Positions 39,963-49,715 of a DNA stretch of 49,715 nucleotides are shown here, piece by piece. Position numbers and translations under genes: made by a program. The stretch is from Paulinella micropora (lineage: Eukaryota; Cercozoa; Imbricatea; Euglyphida). The notes beneath the pieces were generated by a model, which made no database searches, was not told where the DNA came from, and was given only the letters and a program-made list of their open reading frames with translations. The stretch spans positions 463,542 through 513,256 of the forward strand of contig BJOX01000037.1 of assembly GCA_009731375.1 (NCBI GenBank), written 5' to 3'. Numbering within the stretch: position 1 is the first letter of the stretch; each line of letters begins with the position of its first letter.

Positions 39963-40030
39963 AGAAAAAAAAAAAAAAAAAAAAATAAAAAAAAAAAAAA
40001 ANNNNNNNNNNAAAAAAAAAAAAAAAAGCA
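39858..40030. repeat. Poly-A-rich tract with 10-N gap
   Basis: Long A runs broken by single C, G or T, around the gap at 40002-40011. Confidence 0.95.
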
Positions 40031-40039
40031 ATTTAAAGG

Positions 40040-41465
40040 CAGAAAAAATGAAGGAAATTAAAGTAAGCGAGCTGCCGGAATAACAAGGAGGGGCACCATC
40101 GATACACATCACGCAAGAAGTATTAGCAATCAATAATAAAAAAAGAAGCAATCTGAGTACAAAAGATAGAAAGTTCAAAGGAAAAGTAAAAATAACTTCA
40201 GGCAGAAGGTACTAAAAGCAGGAGAAAAAAAAATGAAGGAAAGTAAGCACGCTGCCGGAATAACAAGGGGGGAGACCATCAATACACAGCAGGATAGAAG
40301 CATAAGAAATAAATTTTAAAAAAGGAAGCAGTCTGCGCACAAAAGACAGAAAATTCGAAGGAAAAGTAAATATAATGCAGGGCAAAAAAAAAGACAAGGC
40401 AAAGGCAGAAAAAATAAAGGAAAGTAAGCGAGCTGCCGGAATAACAAGGCGGGGCACCATCGATACACATCAGGCAAGAAGTACAAGCAATAAATATTAA
40501 AAAAGGAAGCAGTCTGCGCACAAAAGATAGAAAGTTCGAAGGAAAAGTAAAAATAAGGCAGGGCAAAAAAAAAGACAAGGCAAAGGCAGAAAAAATGAAG
40601 AAAAGTAAGCAAGCTGCCGGAATAACAAGAGGGGGCACCATCGATACACAGCAGGCAAGAAGTATAAGCAATAAATATAAAAAAAGGAAGCAGTCTGAGC
40701 ACAAAAGATAGAAAGTTCGAAGGAAAAGTAAAAATAAGGCAGGGCAAAAAAAAGACAAGGCAAAGGCAGAAAAAATAAAGGAAAGTAAGCGAGCTGCCGG
40801 AATAACAAGGCGGGGCACCATCGATACACATCAGGAAAGAAATGTAAGCAATAAATTAAAAAAAAGGAAGCAGTCTGAGCACAAAAGATAGAAAGTTCGA
40901 AGGAAAAGTAAAAATAAGGCAGGGCAGAAAAAAGACAAGGCAAAGGCAGAAAAAATGAAGGAAAGTAAGCGAGCTGCCGGAATAACAAGGGGGGGCACCA
41001 TCGATACACAGCAGGCAAGAAAATAATAAAAAAAAAGGAAGCACTCTGAGCACAAAAGATAGAAAGTTCGAAGGAAAAGTAAAAATAAGGCAGGGCAAAA
41101 AAACGACAAGGCAAAGGCAGAAAAAATGAAGAAAAGTAAGCGAGCTGCCGGAATAACAAGGAGGGGCACCATCGATACACATCAGGAAAGAAGTATAAGC
41201 AATAAATAAAAAAAAGGAAGCAGTCTGAGCACAAAAGATAGAAAGTTCGAATGAAAAGTAAAAATAAGGCAGGGCAAAAAAAAGACAAGGCAAAGGCAGA
41301 AAAAAAATGAAGAAAAGCGGAATAACAAGGGGGGGCACCATCGATACACATCAGGAAAGAGTATAAGCAATAAATAAAAAAAAAGGAAGCAGTCTGCGCA
41401 CAAAAGATAGAAAATTTGAAGGAAAAGTAAATATAAGGCAGGGCAAGAAAAAAAAAGACAAGGCA
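40040..41465. repeat. Tandem repeat, 8 units of about 180 bp
   Basis: Each unit contains AGCTGCCGGAATAACAAGG, ACCATCGATACACA, GCAGTCTGCGCACAAAAGA and AGTTCGAAGGAAAAGTAAA. CATCGATACACA-type landmarks lie at about 40097, 40277, 40459, 40639, 40819, 40999, 41170 and 41340, so the period is about 180 with two shorter units. Phe/Leu/Cys-rich minus frames through the array are repeat artefacts. The array sits between coding-like exons at 41512 and 39852, so it probably fills an intron. Confidence 0.9.
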
Positions 41466-41511
41466 AACCAGAATTAAAGCAAAGATATAGAAGGCAGAAA
41501 GGGGGAGATTA

Positions 41512-41890
41512 CCTCACGAGCGAAGTCGTCGCTCTCTTTTATCTTGCGCAGCAAGACCTTTAGCATAGAACAGAGAGAGGCAAAAGCGAAAGGAACATAA
41601 AGCGATACCTCGTACCGGCCCGAGCAGCCTTGAGGCATTCGTCTCTTTCTTTTTCGTACTTGACTCGCAAACGTACAATATTCCAAACAGTTGAATTGTG
41701 GCATTCAATTTTCTCACCTGTGACGGAAGTGACCACGAACCCCCCAACGGGGGCTCCTCGAGTGCACGGGGTCCTATTTGCATCTCGGTATTGTATGCTT
41801 TTTTTACGATGTCTCTTTCTCTGGTGGCCCACATGGTGTGCTGCCGGTTGATCTCCGCCTTGACGCCTCGTCAAATGAATAGACAAACAC
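41512..41890 (-). CDS. 5' coding-like exons of the RING locus, unrecognised
   Basis: Minus-strand segments: EINRQHTMWATRERDIVKK (about 41,860-41,720), then in another frame VWNIVRLRVKYEKERDECLK (about 41,700-41,610) before a GTACGAGG donor. Next is a short exon VLLRKIKESDDFARE (41,512-41,556) with AAAG before it and GTAATC after it. The charged helical sequence looks coding, but no family is recognised. They lie upstream of 39852 on the same strand and are candidates for the first exons of the RING gene. Confidence 0.4.
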
Positions 41891-41892
<2 letters not shown>

Positions 41893-41947
<55 letters not shown>

Positions 41948-42003
41948 AGAGAGAGAGAGAGAAGAGCGACTGTGAGAGAGAGAGAGAGAAGAGAGAGAGA
42001 GAA

Positions 42004-42086
<83 letters not shown>

Positions 42087-42406
42087 GAGAGAGAGAGAGG
42101 AGAGAGAGAGNNNNNNNNNNNNNNNNNNNNNNNNNNNNNNNNNNNNNNNNNNNNNNNNNNNNNNNNNNNNNNNNNNNNNNNNNNNNNNNNNNNNNNNNNN
42201 NNNNNNNNNNNNNNNNNNNNNNNNNNNNNNNNNNNNNNNNNNNNNNNNNNNNNNNNNNNNNNNNNNNNNNNNNNNNNNNNNNNNNNNNNNNNNNNNNNNN
42301 NNNNNNNNNNNNNNNNNNNNNNNNNNNNNNNNNNNNNNNNNNNNNNNNNNNNNNNNNNNNNNNNNNNNNNNNNNNNNNNNNNNNNNNNNNNNNNNNNNNN
42401 NNNNNN

Positions 42407-42458
<52 letters not shown>

Positions 42459-42576
42459 AGAGTGAGAGAGTGAGAGAGTGAGAGAGTGAGAGAGTGTGTG
42501 AGTGTGTGTGTGAGAGAGAGAGAGTGTGTGAGTGAGAGAGAGAATGAGAGAAGAGAGAGAGAGAGAGAGAGAGAGT

Positions 42577-42613
<37 letters not shown>
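41893..42613. repeat. (GA)n array around a gap
   Basis: Long GA/GAGT/GTGT-type dinucleotide array with the 296-N gap at 42111-42406. Arg/Glu frames here are artefacts. Confidence 0.97.
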
Positions 42614-42615
<2 letters not shown>

Positions 42616-43660
42616 TGATAAGAATCGCTAATTTGGTCCCCGGAATCACTACTTTGGGTTAGGCTAAGACAAGAAGTTCAGAACTCGGACGAACCTGTAT
42701 AAATGTTAGAATCACTAATGATCAGTCCTGTTTACGCTCAGTGCAGCGTTTCATAATTTCATACATTAAGTAAATTTCAAGACAAAGTGAGCTCCCTCAA
42801 CAGGACACCCTAAACCATCATTACCGAGTATTTGTTGAACAATTTTCCGTTGCTGTGATCAGCGTCTCTTTGCATACTGGTCTTCACACATTATTATTTT
42901 TTTTTATTAACTAAACTTGGGTGAGAAACATAAAGAGATCAACACTGCCGGAAGCAAGTATCTTGTGAAATCCTGAATAAATGCTTCAAAAATAATTACT
43001 ACAGTTTTGCTTTTATTCAGTTCCGGGGCTTCAAATTTTGATACAAATCGTTTTTCCTCCCAGGAGAGTTATTACAAGCAAGCAGTTCAGATTCGAAATC
43101 CAAGGAGTAATTAATATTGACGCATGCAGGACATTTTTCATGCACTGCAGATGTCAACTACACCCATCAGCTATTCAGTATTGATCCGAGTGGTACAAAC
43201 TTTGAAGCAACAAGTATAGTTTGTCTCAACCGGACTCAATCAGCAACTTCCCAGGAAGCTGCACAGTACTAGCATTTCCTTCCTTAACGTCTGGGCGTAG
43301 TCATCGACGTTCCGGAGTCTGACATCAGCGAGTCAGTGGCGGAGTTTATTGATAGACAAAATCAAGTGAGCTATCAATGAACCCCGCCCTGCTAGTAACG
43401 CAAGCGCAAACTGCTGATTTGCAGGCTATGTTGTTTGCGGTGACAGGGATCACGTACGTGCGCCTGCCTACATATTGACCAGAACTAATGCCAGCAGAGA
43501 TCGTGTTTCAAAATGTTAAGGCGTATTTGAGATCCCATCGAGGTTATAGTTCTGACGCGGCTCCTACAGGAAATTTTAAAAAGGTTTGCGTACGCTACTA
43601 ACCTGGAGTTTGTAGCACGTCAGTATAGAAAATGTATCCCCATTTGAACTTCCGTAGTTT
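42614..43660. other. Non-coding block with stem-loops
   Basis: No coding exon recognised. It contains the stem-loop at 43338-43388 related to that at 10136-10192, and weaker foldbacks (AACGTC/GACGTT near 43,300; CGCAAAC/GTTTGCG near 43,408-43,442; ACAAACT/AGTTTGT near 43,196-43,220). Confidence 0.5.
43338..43388. ncRNA. Stem-loop, counterpart of 10136-10192
   Basis: Arms GGCGGAGTTTATTGATAG and CTATCAATGAACCCCGCC pair at 16 of 18 positions around the loop ACAAAATCAAGTGAG. AGTAACG follows both this hairpin and the 10-kb one. Function unknown; a structured RNA or a transposon-end structure is possible. Confidence 0.4.
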
Positions 43661-44092
43661 TTACAATATTAAAATTTTATTTTACAATAAGTTGGATATT
43701 GTATTGTACTGTACTGTATTGTATCTTATCGGATTTATTTTTATTGTTACTAAGTGACCGGACTGATTTTTATTGCAAAAAAGAATCACGTATAGAAAAG
43801 TTATTGTTATAAAAAAGATACATTTTTGTTTTTGAAAAAAGTTGAAGTTATGAAAAAAGTTAAACTTGTTAAAAAAAAGTTAAATTTCTAAGTATTAAAA
43901 AAGTTTAAGCTATAAAAAGTTTAATTGTAAGAAAAAAGTTAAATGTCACGGTAGAAAAAGATAAAAGCAAATATCTTTTTTTAACAAATAACTTTTTTTA
44001 ACGTGACTTTAAACTTTTTTCAAAAATTTAACTTTTTTGAAAAAATTAACTTTTTTCCTATAACTTCTTGTCTCCACTTGAATGTCTTTGGT
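43661..44092. repeat. AT-rich repeat, right arm
   Basis: Many AAAAAAGTTAAA motifs on the left half and TTTAACTTTTTT motifs on the right half form an AT-rich foldback. It ends GTCTCCACTTGAATGTCTTTGG, the reverse complement of the left arm's first 22 bp at 36119 apart from one base. Confidence 0.6.
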
Positions 44093-44632
44093 TGTATTCA
44101 TATTAATTTCACAACTGAAGTTGATTAAAAAAAAAAAAGTTTTTTTAACGCACGCAAAGTTGACACTTTTAATAAGAGAATACTACATTTGCCATCAGTA
44201 GGAATAAGTGGGAAGAGTAAGAGGAAAATGGAAGTGGTATTAACATCAAGAGGCTCGGATACAAACAGAGAAACTTGAAAATGAAGCAGGTGTAAAAAAA
44301 AAAGCAGTCACAGTTTCAAGTAATGCAGAGCCTCGGACTGGACGCAGTTTAACGTCATGCCCAGGGACGATGTAATATTATTTAATAATTGACATTAGAG
44401 CCTCAGGGTGGCATTCTGAACTTACTATGAATTTCACATCACCCTTTTCCCACTGCACGACTATTAATGATACTTTCACCCCCAGTGGGTGAGCGACGTT
44501 AATGAACGACGAATGCTTGCTTTTCAAGTTGTTTTAATAGAGAGAGAGAAAAAGAAGTATGCACTTCAAGAACTTTACTATTGCGGTCTGAAATATGCAA
44601 TGCAGTGTTTGTATTCTCCTTGATTGATCATC
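44093..44632. other. No gene recognised
   Basis: AT-rich sequence with a short poly-A. Nothing coding or structured seen. Confidence 0.5.
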
Positions 44633-44633
44633 A

Positions 44634-44921
44634 TCAAGCCTTCAAGGATAATCTGTTTCCTGATGGCTGTCTTCCTCTCCATCATCTGCTTCAACTTCAC
44701 TGCCAGTCTCGTCTCCGACTCCATGCTCCGCGCCGCCCAGCCCCGAATCGTCAATAAAGTCGTCGTTCAAATCGTACTCGTCCTCGTTCTCAGGTGGGTA
44801 TCTGTCTTCCTCTGCCACATCAGATTCCTCCTCCTCCTTCTACTCCTCCTCCTCCTCCTCCTCTTCTTCCTCTTGATCCTCTTGCTCTTCGCCAGAACTA
44901 GGCGATTCCGAAGTGTCTGCA
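44634..44921 (-). CDS. Acidic C-terminal exon, with an in-frame TAG
   Basis: On the minus strand, after a pyrimidine-rich stretch and GTGCAG, a frame runs for about 90 codons to TGA near 44,636. It begins with DTSESPSSGEEQEDQ and a Glu run, then has YDLNDDFIDDS and GSEVEADDGEEDSHQ. Acidic tails with DDFID-type motifs are common in nuclear proteins, so no function follows. A TAG inside the Glu run (GAG to TAG) interrupts it. The arginine-rich frame read from the same DNA is a shadow. Upstream exons are not seen; the microsatellites begin 160 bp away. Confidence 0.45.
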
Positions 44922-45078
44922 CAGAAATATGTACACACAATATCTCAGCAACACATCCGTACATTGAAATATGCATGTTCAATACTGTGCAAGGTCCCAG
45001 GCTCAGTGTTATCAATTGATACTTTTTGGTAATTTTTGTTAAAATTTTACGCAATTCCCGGCTTATCGAATTTCCAAT

Positions 45079-45080
<2 letters not shown>

Positions 45081-45114
<34 letters not shown>

Positions 45115-45161
45115 TAGAGAGAGAGAGAGAGCGATAGAGAGAGAGAGATAGAGACAAAGAC

Positions 45162-45198
<37 letters not shown>
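45081..45198. repeat. (GA)n microsatellite
   Basis: GA array with GATA and GACA interruptions. Confidence 0.95.
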
Positions 45199-45202
<4 letters not shown>

Positions 45203-45209
45203 CCAATTC

Positions 45210-45456
45210 TTATTGCTGCGGACGTTCAGATTGCAAAATCAACCACAGAATTCGAATTAATATTCAGATTTTTGATTAGTGTTCAGAATTCAAATTAGTC
45301 CTTTTTAACGGTAACATTTCCCCAAAATTTACTTGATTTTGCGGACGGATATAGCAGTTAAATCACACTAATTTGAATTCTGAACACCAATCCAAAATCT
45401 GAACATTAATTCAATTTGTATGGTTGATTTTGAAATTTGAACGTCCGCAGCAATAA
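45210..45456. mobile_element. Foldback (MITE-like) element
   Basis: Two 90-bp arms in inverted orientation (45210-45299 and 45367-45456) flank a 67-bp spacer. The outer ends are TTATTGCTGCGGACGTTCA and its complement. The arms agree at most positions (about ten mismatches by eye), so a single strand would fold into a long hairpin. No open frame. I cannot define a clean target duplication. Confidence 0.75.
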
Positions 45457-45493
45457 CAAAAATTACCAATTGAAAACACTGGGAACTTAAACA

Positions 45494-45572
<79 letters not shown>

Positions 45573-45892
45573 AAGACATAGTAATACCCAAGCCGTTTCC
45601 CTCTGCGTCAGCACGCTCTGGGAGTGATATACACTTGTATGCGTATGTATGCATGAATGTATGTAGATAAATAGATAAATAGATAAATAGATAGATAGAT
45701 AGATAGATAGATACATACATGGATGGATGGATGGATGGATAGATAGATATATAGATAGATAGGTAGGTAGGTAGGTAGGTAGGTAGGTTGGTAGGTAGGT
45801 AGGTAGGTAGGTAGATAGGTAGATAGATAGATAGATAGATAGGTAGGTAGGTAGGTAGGTAGGTAGATAGATAGATAGATAGATAGACAGAC
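45494..45892. repeat. (GATA)n compound microsatellite
   Basis: GATA, GAAA, GGAT and GGTA tetranucleotide blocks, with unique sequence at about 45576-45664 inside. Confidence 0.95.
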
Positions 45893-45989
45893 ATCCCTAT
45901 CTGTATTTCTATCTCTCTATCTCTATTTCCATCTCTCTCTATCTCTATCTTATATTCCAGACAAACCGGGAGACTTTTTCAAAGAAATA

Positions 45990-47205
45990 CAATACCATGT
46001 ATTGTATGTATTGTATGCATTGTGTCTATTGAATGTCTTGTATGCATTGTATGTATTGTATGTATTGTATGTATTGTATGTATTGTATGTATTGTATGTA
46101 TTGTATGTATTGTATGTATTGTGTGTATTGTGTGTATTGTGTGTATTGTGTGTATTGTATGTATTGTATGTATTGTATGTATTGTATGTATTGTATGTAT
46201 TGTATGTATTGTATGTATTGTATGTATTGTATGTATTGTATGTATTGTATGTATTGTATGTATTGAATGTCTTGTACGCATGGTTTGTATTGTGTGTATT
46301 GTGTGTATTGTGTGTATTGTATGTATTGTATGTCTTGTATGTATTGTGTGTGTTTGTGTGTATTTGTATGTACTGTATGTATTGAATGTCTTGTATGCAT
46401 TCTATGCATTGTGTGTATTGTATGTATTGTATGTATTGTATGTATTGTGTGTATTGTATGTATTGTATGTTTTGTATGTATTGTATGTCTTGTGTGTATT
46501 GCATGTATTGTATGTATTGAATGTCTTGTATGGATTCTATGTATTGTGTGTATTGTATGTATTGTATGTATTGTATGTATTGTATGTATTGTATGTATTG
46601 TGTGTATTGTGTGTATTGTGTGTATTGTATGTATTGTATGTATTGTATGTATTGTATGTATTGTATGTATTGAATGTATTGTATGCATTGTATGCATTGT
46701 GTCTATTGTATGTATTGTATGTATTGAATGTATTGTATGTATTGTATGTATTGTATGTATTGTGTGTATTGTGTGTATTGTATGTATTGGATGTATTGTA
46801 TGTATTGTATGTATTGTATGTATTGTATGCATTGTATGTATTGTGTGTATTGTATGTATTGTATGTATTGTATGTCTTGTATGCATTGCATGTATTGTAT
46901 GTATTGTATGTATTGTATGTATTGTATGTATGTATTGCATATATTGTATGTATTGTATGTATTGTATGTATTGTATGTATTGTATGTATTGTATGTATTG
47001 TATGTATTGTATGTATTGTATGTCATTTATTGTATGTATTGTATGTATTGTATGTATTGTATGTATTGTATGTATTGTATGTATTGCATGTATTGCATGT
47101 ATTGTATGTATTGTATGTATTGTATGTATTGTATGTATTGCATGTATTGCATGTATTGCATGTATTGCATGTATTGTATGTCTTGTATGTATTGTATGTA
47201 TTGTA
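45990..47205. repeat. 9-bp minisatellite TATTGTATG, about 1.2 kb
   Basis: About 130 copies of a 9-bp unit with variants (TATTGTGTG, TATTGAATG, CATTGTATG). A period of 9 keeps all frames open, which creates long Val-Leu-Tyr, Cys-Ile-Val and Cys-Met-Tyr frames. None has non-repeat coding sequence at either end. Confidence 0.95.
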
Positions 47206-47237
47206 TACCCCCCCCCTCTCTATATATACATACATAC

Positions 47238-47246
47238 ATATTATAT

Positions 47247-47296
<50 letters not shown>

Positions 47297-47368
47297 GGAT
47301 AGACTGATCGATAGGTAGATTGACAGATAGATGGATAGATAGATTGTAGATAGATTGATAGAAAGATG

Positions 47369-47422
<54 letters not shown>

Positions 47423-47438
47423 ATAGATAAATAGATAA

Positions 47439-47506
<68 letters not shown>

Positions 47507-47567
47507 GTAGATAGATAGGTAGATGGGTGGATGGATGTGTAGATAGATAGATAGATAGATAGACAGG

Positions 47568-47616
<49 letters not shown>

Positions 47617-47706
47617 TGACAGATATATAGGTCTATCCACTGATAGATAGATAGGTAGATTGATAGATAGATGGATAGATAGATACATAGAGAGAGAGAG
47701 AGAGAG
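47238..47706. repeat. (GATA)n microsatellite
   Basis: TAGA tetranucleotide array with short interruptions, ending in GAGAGA. Confidence 0.95.
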
Positions 47707-47887
47707 CAAAAATATTAATTTTAATAACTATAATACAATATTGATACTGCGCCGCTGAATACTAATTTAGTATCTTCCTTAATACTCTCAACTGAATAAC
47801 TAGGTTTCCACCTTTGATAAAGGTCTTACTAGCTATACTTTCCACGTGGACGTTCCCTGAGTCCAACTGTAAAATTATTTCTCAATA

Positions 47888-47998
47888 AACGAAGAAGAAG
47901 AAGAAGAAGAAGAAGAAGAAGAAGAAGAAGAAGAAGAAGAAGAAGAAGAAGAAGAAGAAGAAGAAGGAGAGAGAGAGATAGAGAGAGAGTTAGAGAGA
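47888..47998. repeat. (GAA)n then (GA)n
   Basis: About 26 GAA units followed by GA repeats. It marks the left border of the AT-rich virus-like patch. Confidence 0.95.
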
Positions 47999-48406
47999 GG
48001 GAAAATGAAATATTTTGGTTCTCTTTTTTCTCCTGATGGTACTATTTCTAGTAACTACTATAGGTATTACTATAGCACAGTTATCTTTTATATAAAATAA
48101 TGCTGTTTTTATATAAATTCGTCTTACTATTAATTTGAATAAAAATATACATAATTTTATCCAAATTCAATATAACAATCATTAAGCCTTAAATAGTCCA
48201 TATTTGAATTTCTCTCAAACTCTAAAAAAAGATAACTTATCTATCTTTTGCCAAATAAATACTAAGAGACATTAAAACCTGTTTCTTAGTTTTTCTTGCT
48301 GTGCTGAACTTAGTTATCTTTTTTGAAAAAATTAAAAGTGCTCCCTATTGCGAGTTTGATTAATTAATTTTTTCCATAATTTTTTTTTACCAATCTATAT
48401 AGACCA
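47999..48406. other. AT-rich intergenic sequence upstream of virus-like genes
   Basis: Very AT-rich, no coding frame. Its last 30 bp hold a T-run, TATATA and ACCAATGAC start context shared with the next gene. Confidence 0.5.
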
Positions 48407-48693
48407 ATGACCACCCTCACCAGACTATCTGAAAAATTTGGACGACTTTCAATTGAGAAGAATAAGGAATTCTTTTCAGTAAGAGATGTCCAACAGATGA
48501 TTGATGAAGAAATGAAGGCAATTGAAAAAAGTAGAGAAGGAAAGCCAACCGATGTTTTTCCGTTTGGCAAATACAAAGGAAAAAAATTCAAGATGTTGCT
48601 ACCATTGACAAACCATATCTTGAATGGGTTATGAAACAGCCGTGGTTTGATAAATTTACAGACATTAAAAGTGAAGTAAAAAAATATGTTTAA
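48407..48693 (+). CDS. Small protein with FGKYKGK domain, copy 1 (frame break at A7)
   Basis: The first frame reads to FPFGKYKGKKF. One base more in the A7 run at about 48580 would continue it as IQDVATIDKPYLEWVMKQPW and end at TAA 48691-48693, about 95 residues. FGKYKG...PYLEWV is the hallmark of a small domain found at the C-terminus of exonuclease-X-like proteins and in many phage and large-DNA-virus proteins. Its role here is unknown. The N-terminal half is charged and helical. The next gene is a diverged paralogue with the same start context, so the two arose by tandem duplication. Confidence 0.6.
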
Positions 48694-48736
48694 TATTTTT
48701 GCTAAAAGATTTTTTTTTTAATATTTATATATATCA

Positions 48737-49204
48737 ATGACTGACCTGTCAACCAAACAGGACTACTTAAATGAAATTGACAAATGGAACCTTGACATTG
48801 AAATTAAGAAACCTTGAATTAAATGGACTAAACCTGACATTGTTTCTTTCTATGAACAATACAAGCCGAGAGATGACAATGTGAAAGTAGTTATACCTTT
48901 AGAAAACGTGTTGGACGAAGAACCAAGCACACCTTTTAAGGAGACTGATTTAAAAGAGACTGGAATTACCGAAATAAAGGCTAATGTAGGTGAAGAGATA
49001 GCACAAAATGAAACCGATATTTGTCTACAATATGGTAAGTATAAAAAAATGAAAATTGAAGATGTTGCTAAGATTGATAAACCATACCTTGAATATTTAA
49101 TTCAACAACCTTATTTTAATAACAAAGATGCGGTAAAAAAAATATCTATGATGATACATCGCTTTCCATTAAATTTTTATTATTATTATTTTTGTTTCTA
49201 CAAA
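48737..49204 (+). CDS. Paralogue of the FGKYKGK protein, copy 2 (in-frame TGA)
   Basis: ATG 48737 opens MTDLSTKQDYLNEIDKW. TGA at 48815-48817 interrupts, and the same frame continues with IKWTKPDIVSFYEQYK to the domain LQYGKYKKMKIEDVAKIDKP and YLEYLIQQPYF. The end is probably VKKYL and a stop, because dropping one A from the A8 run near 49,141 gives that ending. That would match copy 1's VKKYV. As it stands the frame runs on into low-complexity sequence and overlaps the convergent nuclease gene. The TGA may be a mutated Trp codon. Confidence 0.55.
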
Positions 49205-49707
49205 TGATTTAGTTCATTATGACATCTTATAACCCATTTTAAATGATATGTAGAATGTTTATGTCTTTTTCTGTGTGAATGAACAATTCGTCTTCCACAA
49301 GGGCATTCAACTTTTTTTAGATTATGGGCTCTCAATCTCTCCTTATGAATTTCTTTGTACTGTCTATTGTATTCTTTTTTGTTTTGATTACATGGGACTG
49401 TGATACCAGTTTTAAAATTATCGTTTATACACTTTGTATGTCTTATCCAGTATCCTTCTCTCTGTTCTAATTCAAGGTGGCTATCACAAGGGAAAGCCTC
49501 AATCAATTCGATCCTATAGTCGTTCTTTTCTATAATTGAAAACGAATAAGTGTAATTTGTCTCACCTCGTTTATACTGATTAAAATTGTATGTGTGAGAT
49601 TTAACTCTCTGCTCTAATGTTTTAATCGTGCTTCCGATATACACCTCACCTGTTTTATTACAGATAAGTTTGTAGATTTTTCCATTCTGATATTTGTTGT
49701 AGTTCAT
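49198..49707 (-). CDS. GIY-YIG endonuclease with C-terminal zinc-finger-like motif
   Basis: 169 residues, ATG 49707 close to the window edge. The nuclease core is at residues 9-80: KIYKLICNKTGEVYIGST (the GIY..YIG signature), TLEQRVKSH with the conserved Arg, and LEQREGYWI with the metal-binding Glu. A basic linker (KEYNRQYKEIHKERLRAH) leads to CPCGRRIVHSHRKRHKHSTYH, a CC/HH-type zinc-binding pattern. This domain pair is familiar from large DNA viruses of protists and related mobile elements, where such nucleases cut DNA during homing or recombination. TATATAAA directly precedes the ATG. The gene is convergent with copy 2 of the FGKYKGK genes. Confidence 0.8.
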   Translation of the reverse strand: MNYNKYQNGKIYKLICNKTGEVYIGSTIKTLEQRVKSHTYNFNQYKRGETNYTYSFSIIEKNDYRIELIEAFPCDSHLELEQREGYWIRHTKCINDNFKTGITVPCNQNKKEYNRQYKEIHKERLRAHNLKKVECPCGRRIVHSHRKRHKHSTYHLKWVIRCHNELNHL

Positions 49708-49715
49708 TTTATATA

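Noticed and set aside
40279-41351. Phe/Leu/Cys-rich repeated membrane-like protein on the minus strand
   Set aside because: Frames through the 180-bp tandem array overlap one another in all three phases and change with unit length.
46022-47254. Long open frames of Cys-Ile-Val, Val-Leu-Tyr and Cys-Met-Tyr repeats
   Set aside because: All come from a 9-bp minisatellite that leaves several frames open on both strands; no unique coding sequence is attached.
45411-47709. CRISPR-like array
   Set aside because: The repeats are contiguous tetra- and nonanucleotide units with no unique spacers.

Overview
The window is nuclear DNA of a eukaryote, most likely an alga or other protist with a large, repeat-rich genome. 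The evidence is spliced GT-AG genes, a tRNA-derived SINE, a Ty3-type LTR retrotransposon, a second reverse-transcriptase element, long microsatellites and a small AT-rich patch of virus-like genes. I cannot name the species. It is a gapped assembly: nine N runs, most of them next to C/G, A or GA homopolymer or microsatellite tracts.

Layout. 1-6.6 kb is microsatellite plus interleaved dispersed repeats, including two copies of a tRNA-derived SINE whose (ATT)n tail explains some of the TAA runs. 7.9-9.45 kb is the 5' half of a reverse-transcriptase element. 9.7-23.6 kb is the most interesting block. It holds two long, divergently transcribed, intron-containing genes about 555 bp apart. The minus-strand gene encodes a transposase-like protein (DUF7869-like, with D..D..HTHADVD motifs). 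The plus-strand gene encodes a ParB-like domain joined to a beta-class DNA amino-methyltransferase. Thirteen loci of a short palindrome (GTCGGAGTAG, 3 nt, CTACTCCGAC), usually next to a T or A run, are scattered through this block. They lie in introns and spacers, never in the exons I could model, and nowhere else in the window. 23.7-24.25 kb and 34.2-34.7 kb are the 3' half of a reverse-transcriptase element of the same kind as at 8-9.4 kb. It is split by a young 9,952-bp Ty3-type retrotransposon (24,251-34,202) with identical 130-bp LTRs and a TCCC target duplication.

36.1-44.1 kb carries a minus-strand RING/UIM gene with a tandemly duplicated exon-intron unit and an 8-unit, ~180-bp minisatellite that probably lies in an intron. 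A near-identical 22-bp sequence in inverted orientation stands at both ends. 44.6-47.97 kb is an acidic 3' exon, a foldback MITE and long microsatellites (GATA, a 9-bp TATTGTATG array, GAA). 47.99-49.7 kb is AT-rich and virus-like: two tandem paralogous small genes and a convergent GIY-YIG nuclease, with T-run and TATATA motifs just before the start codons.

How it fits together: my reading is that 9.7-23.6 kb is a large mobile element, or its remains, that encodes a transposase, a DNA methyltransferase with a ParB-like domain, and its own dispersed palindromic sites, and that it may have landed in an RT element. The two genes carry several frame breaks and premature stops. Several breaks fall at A-homopolymers, so some may be sequence errors rather than decay.
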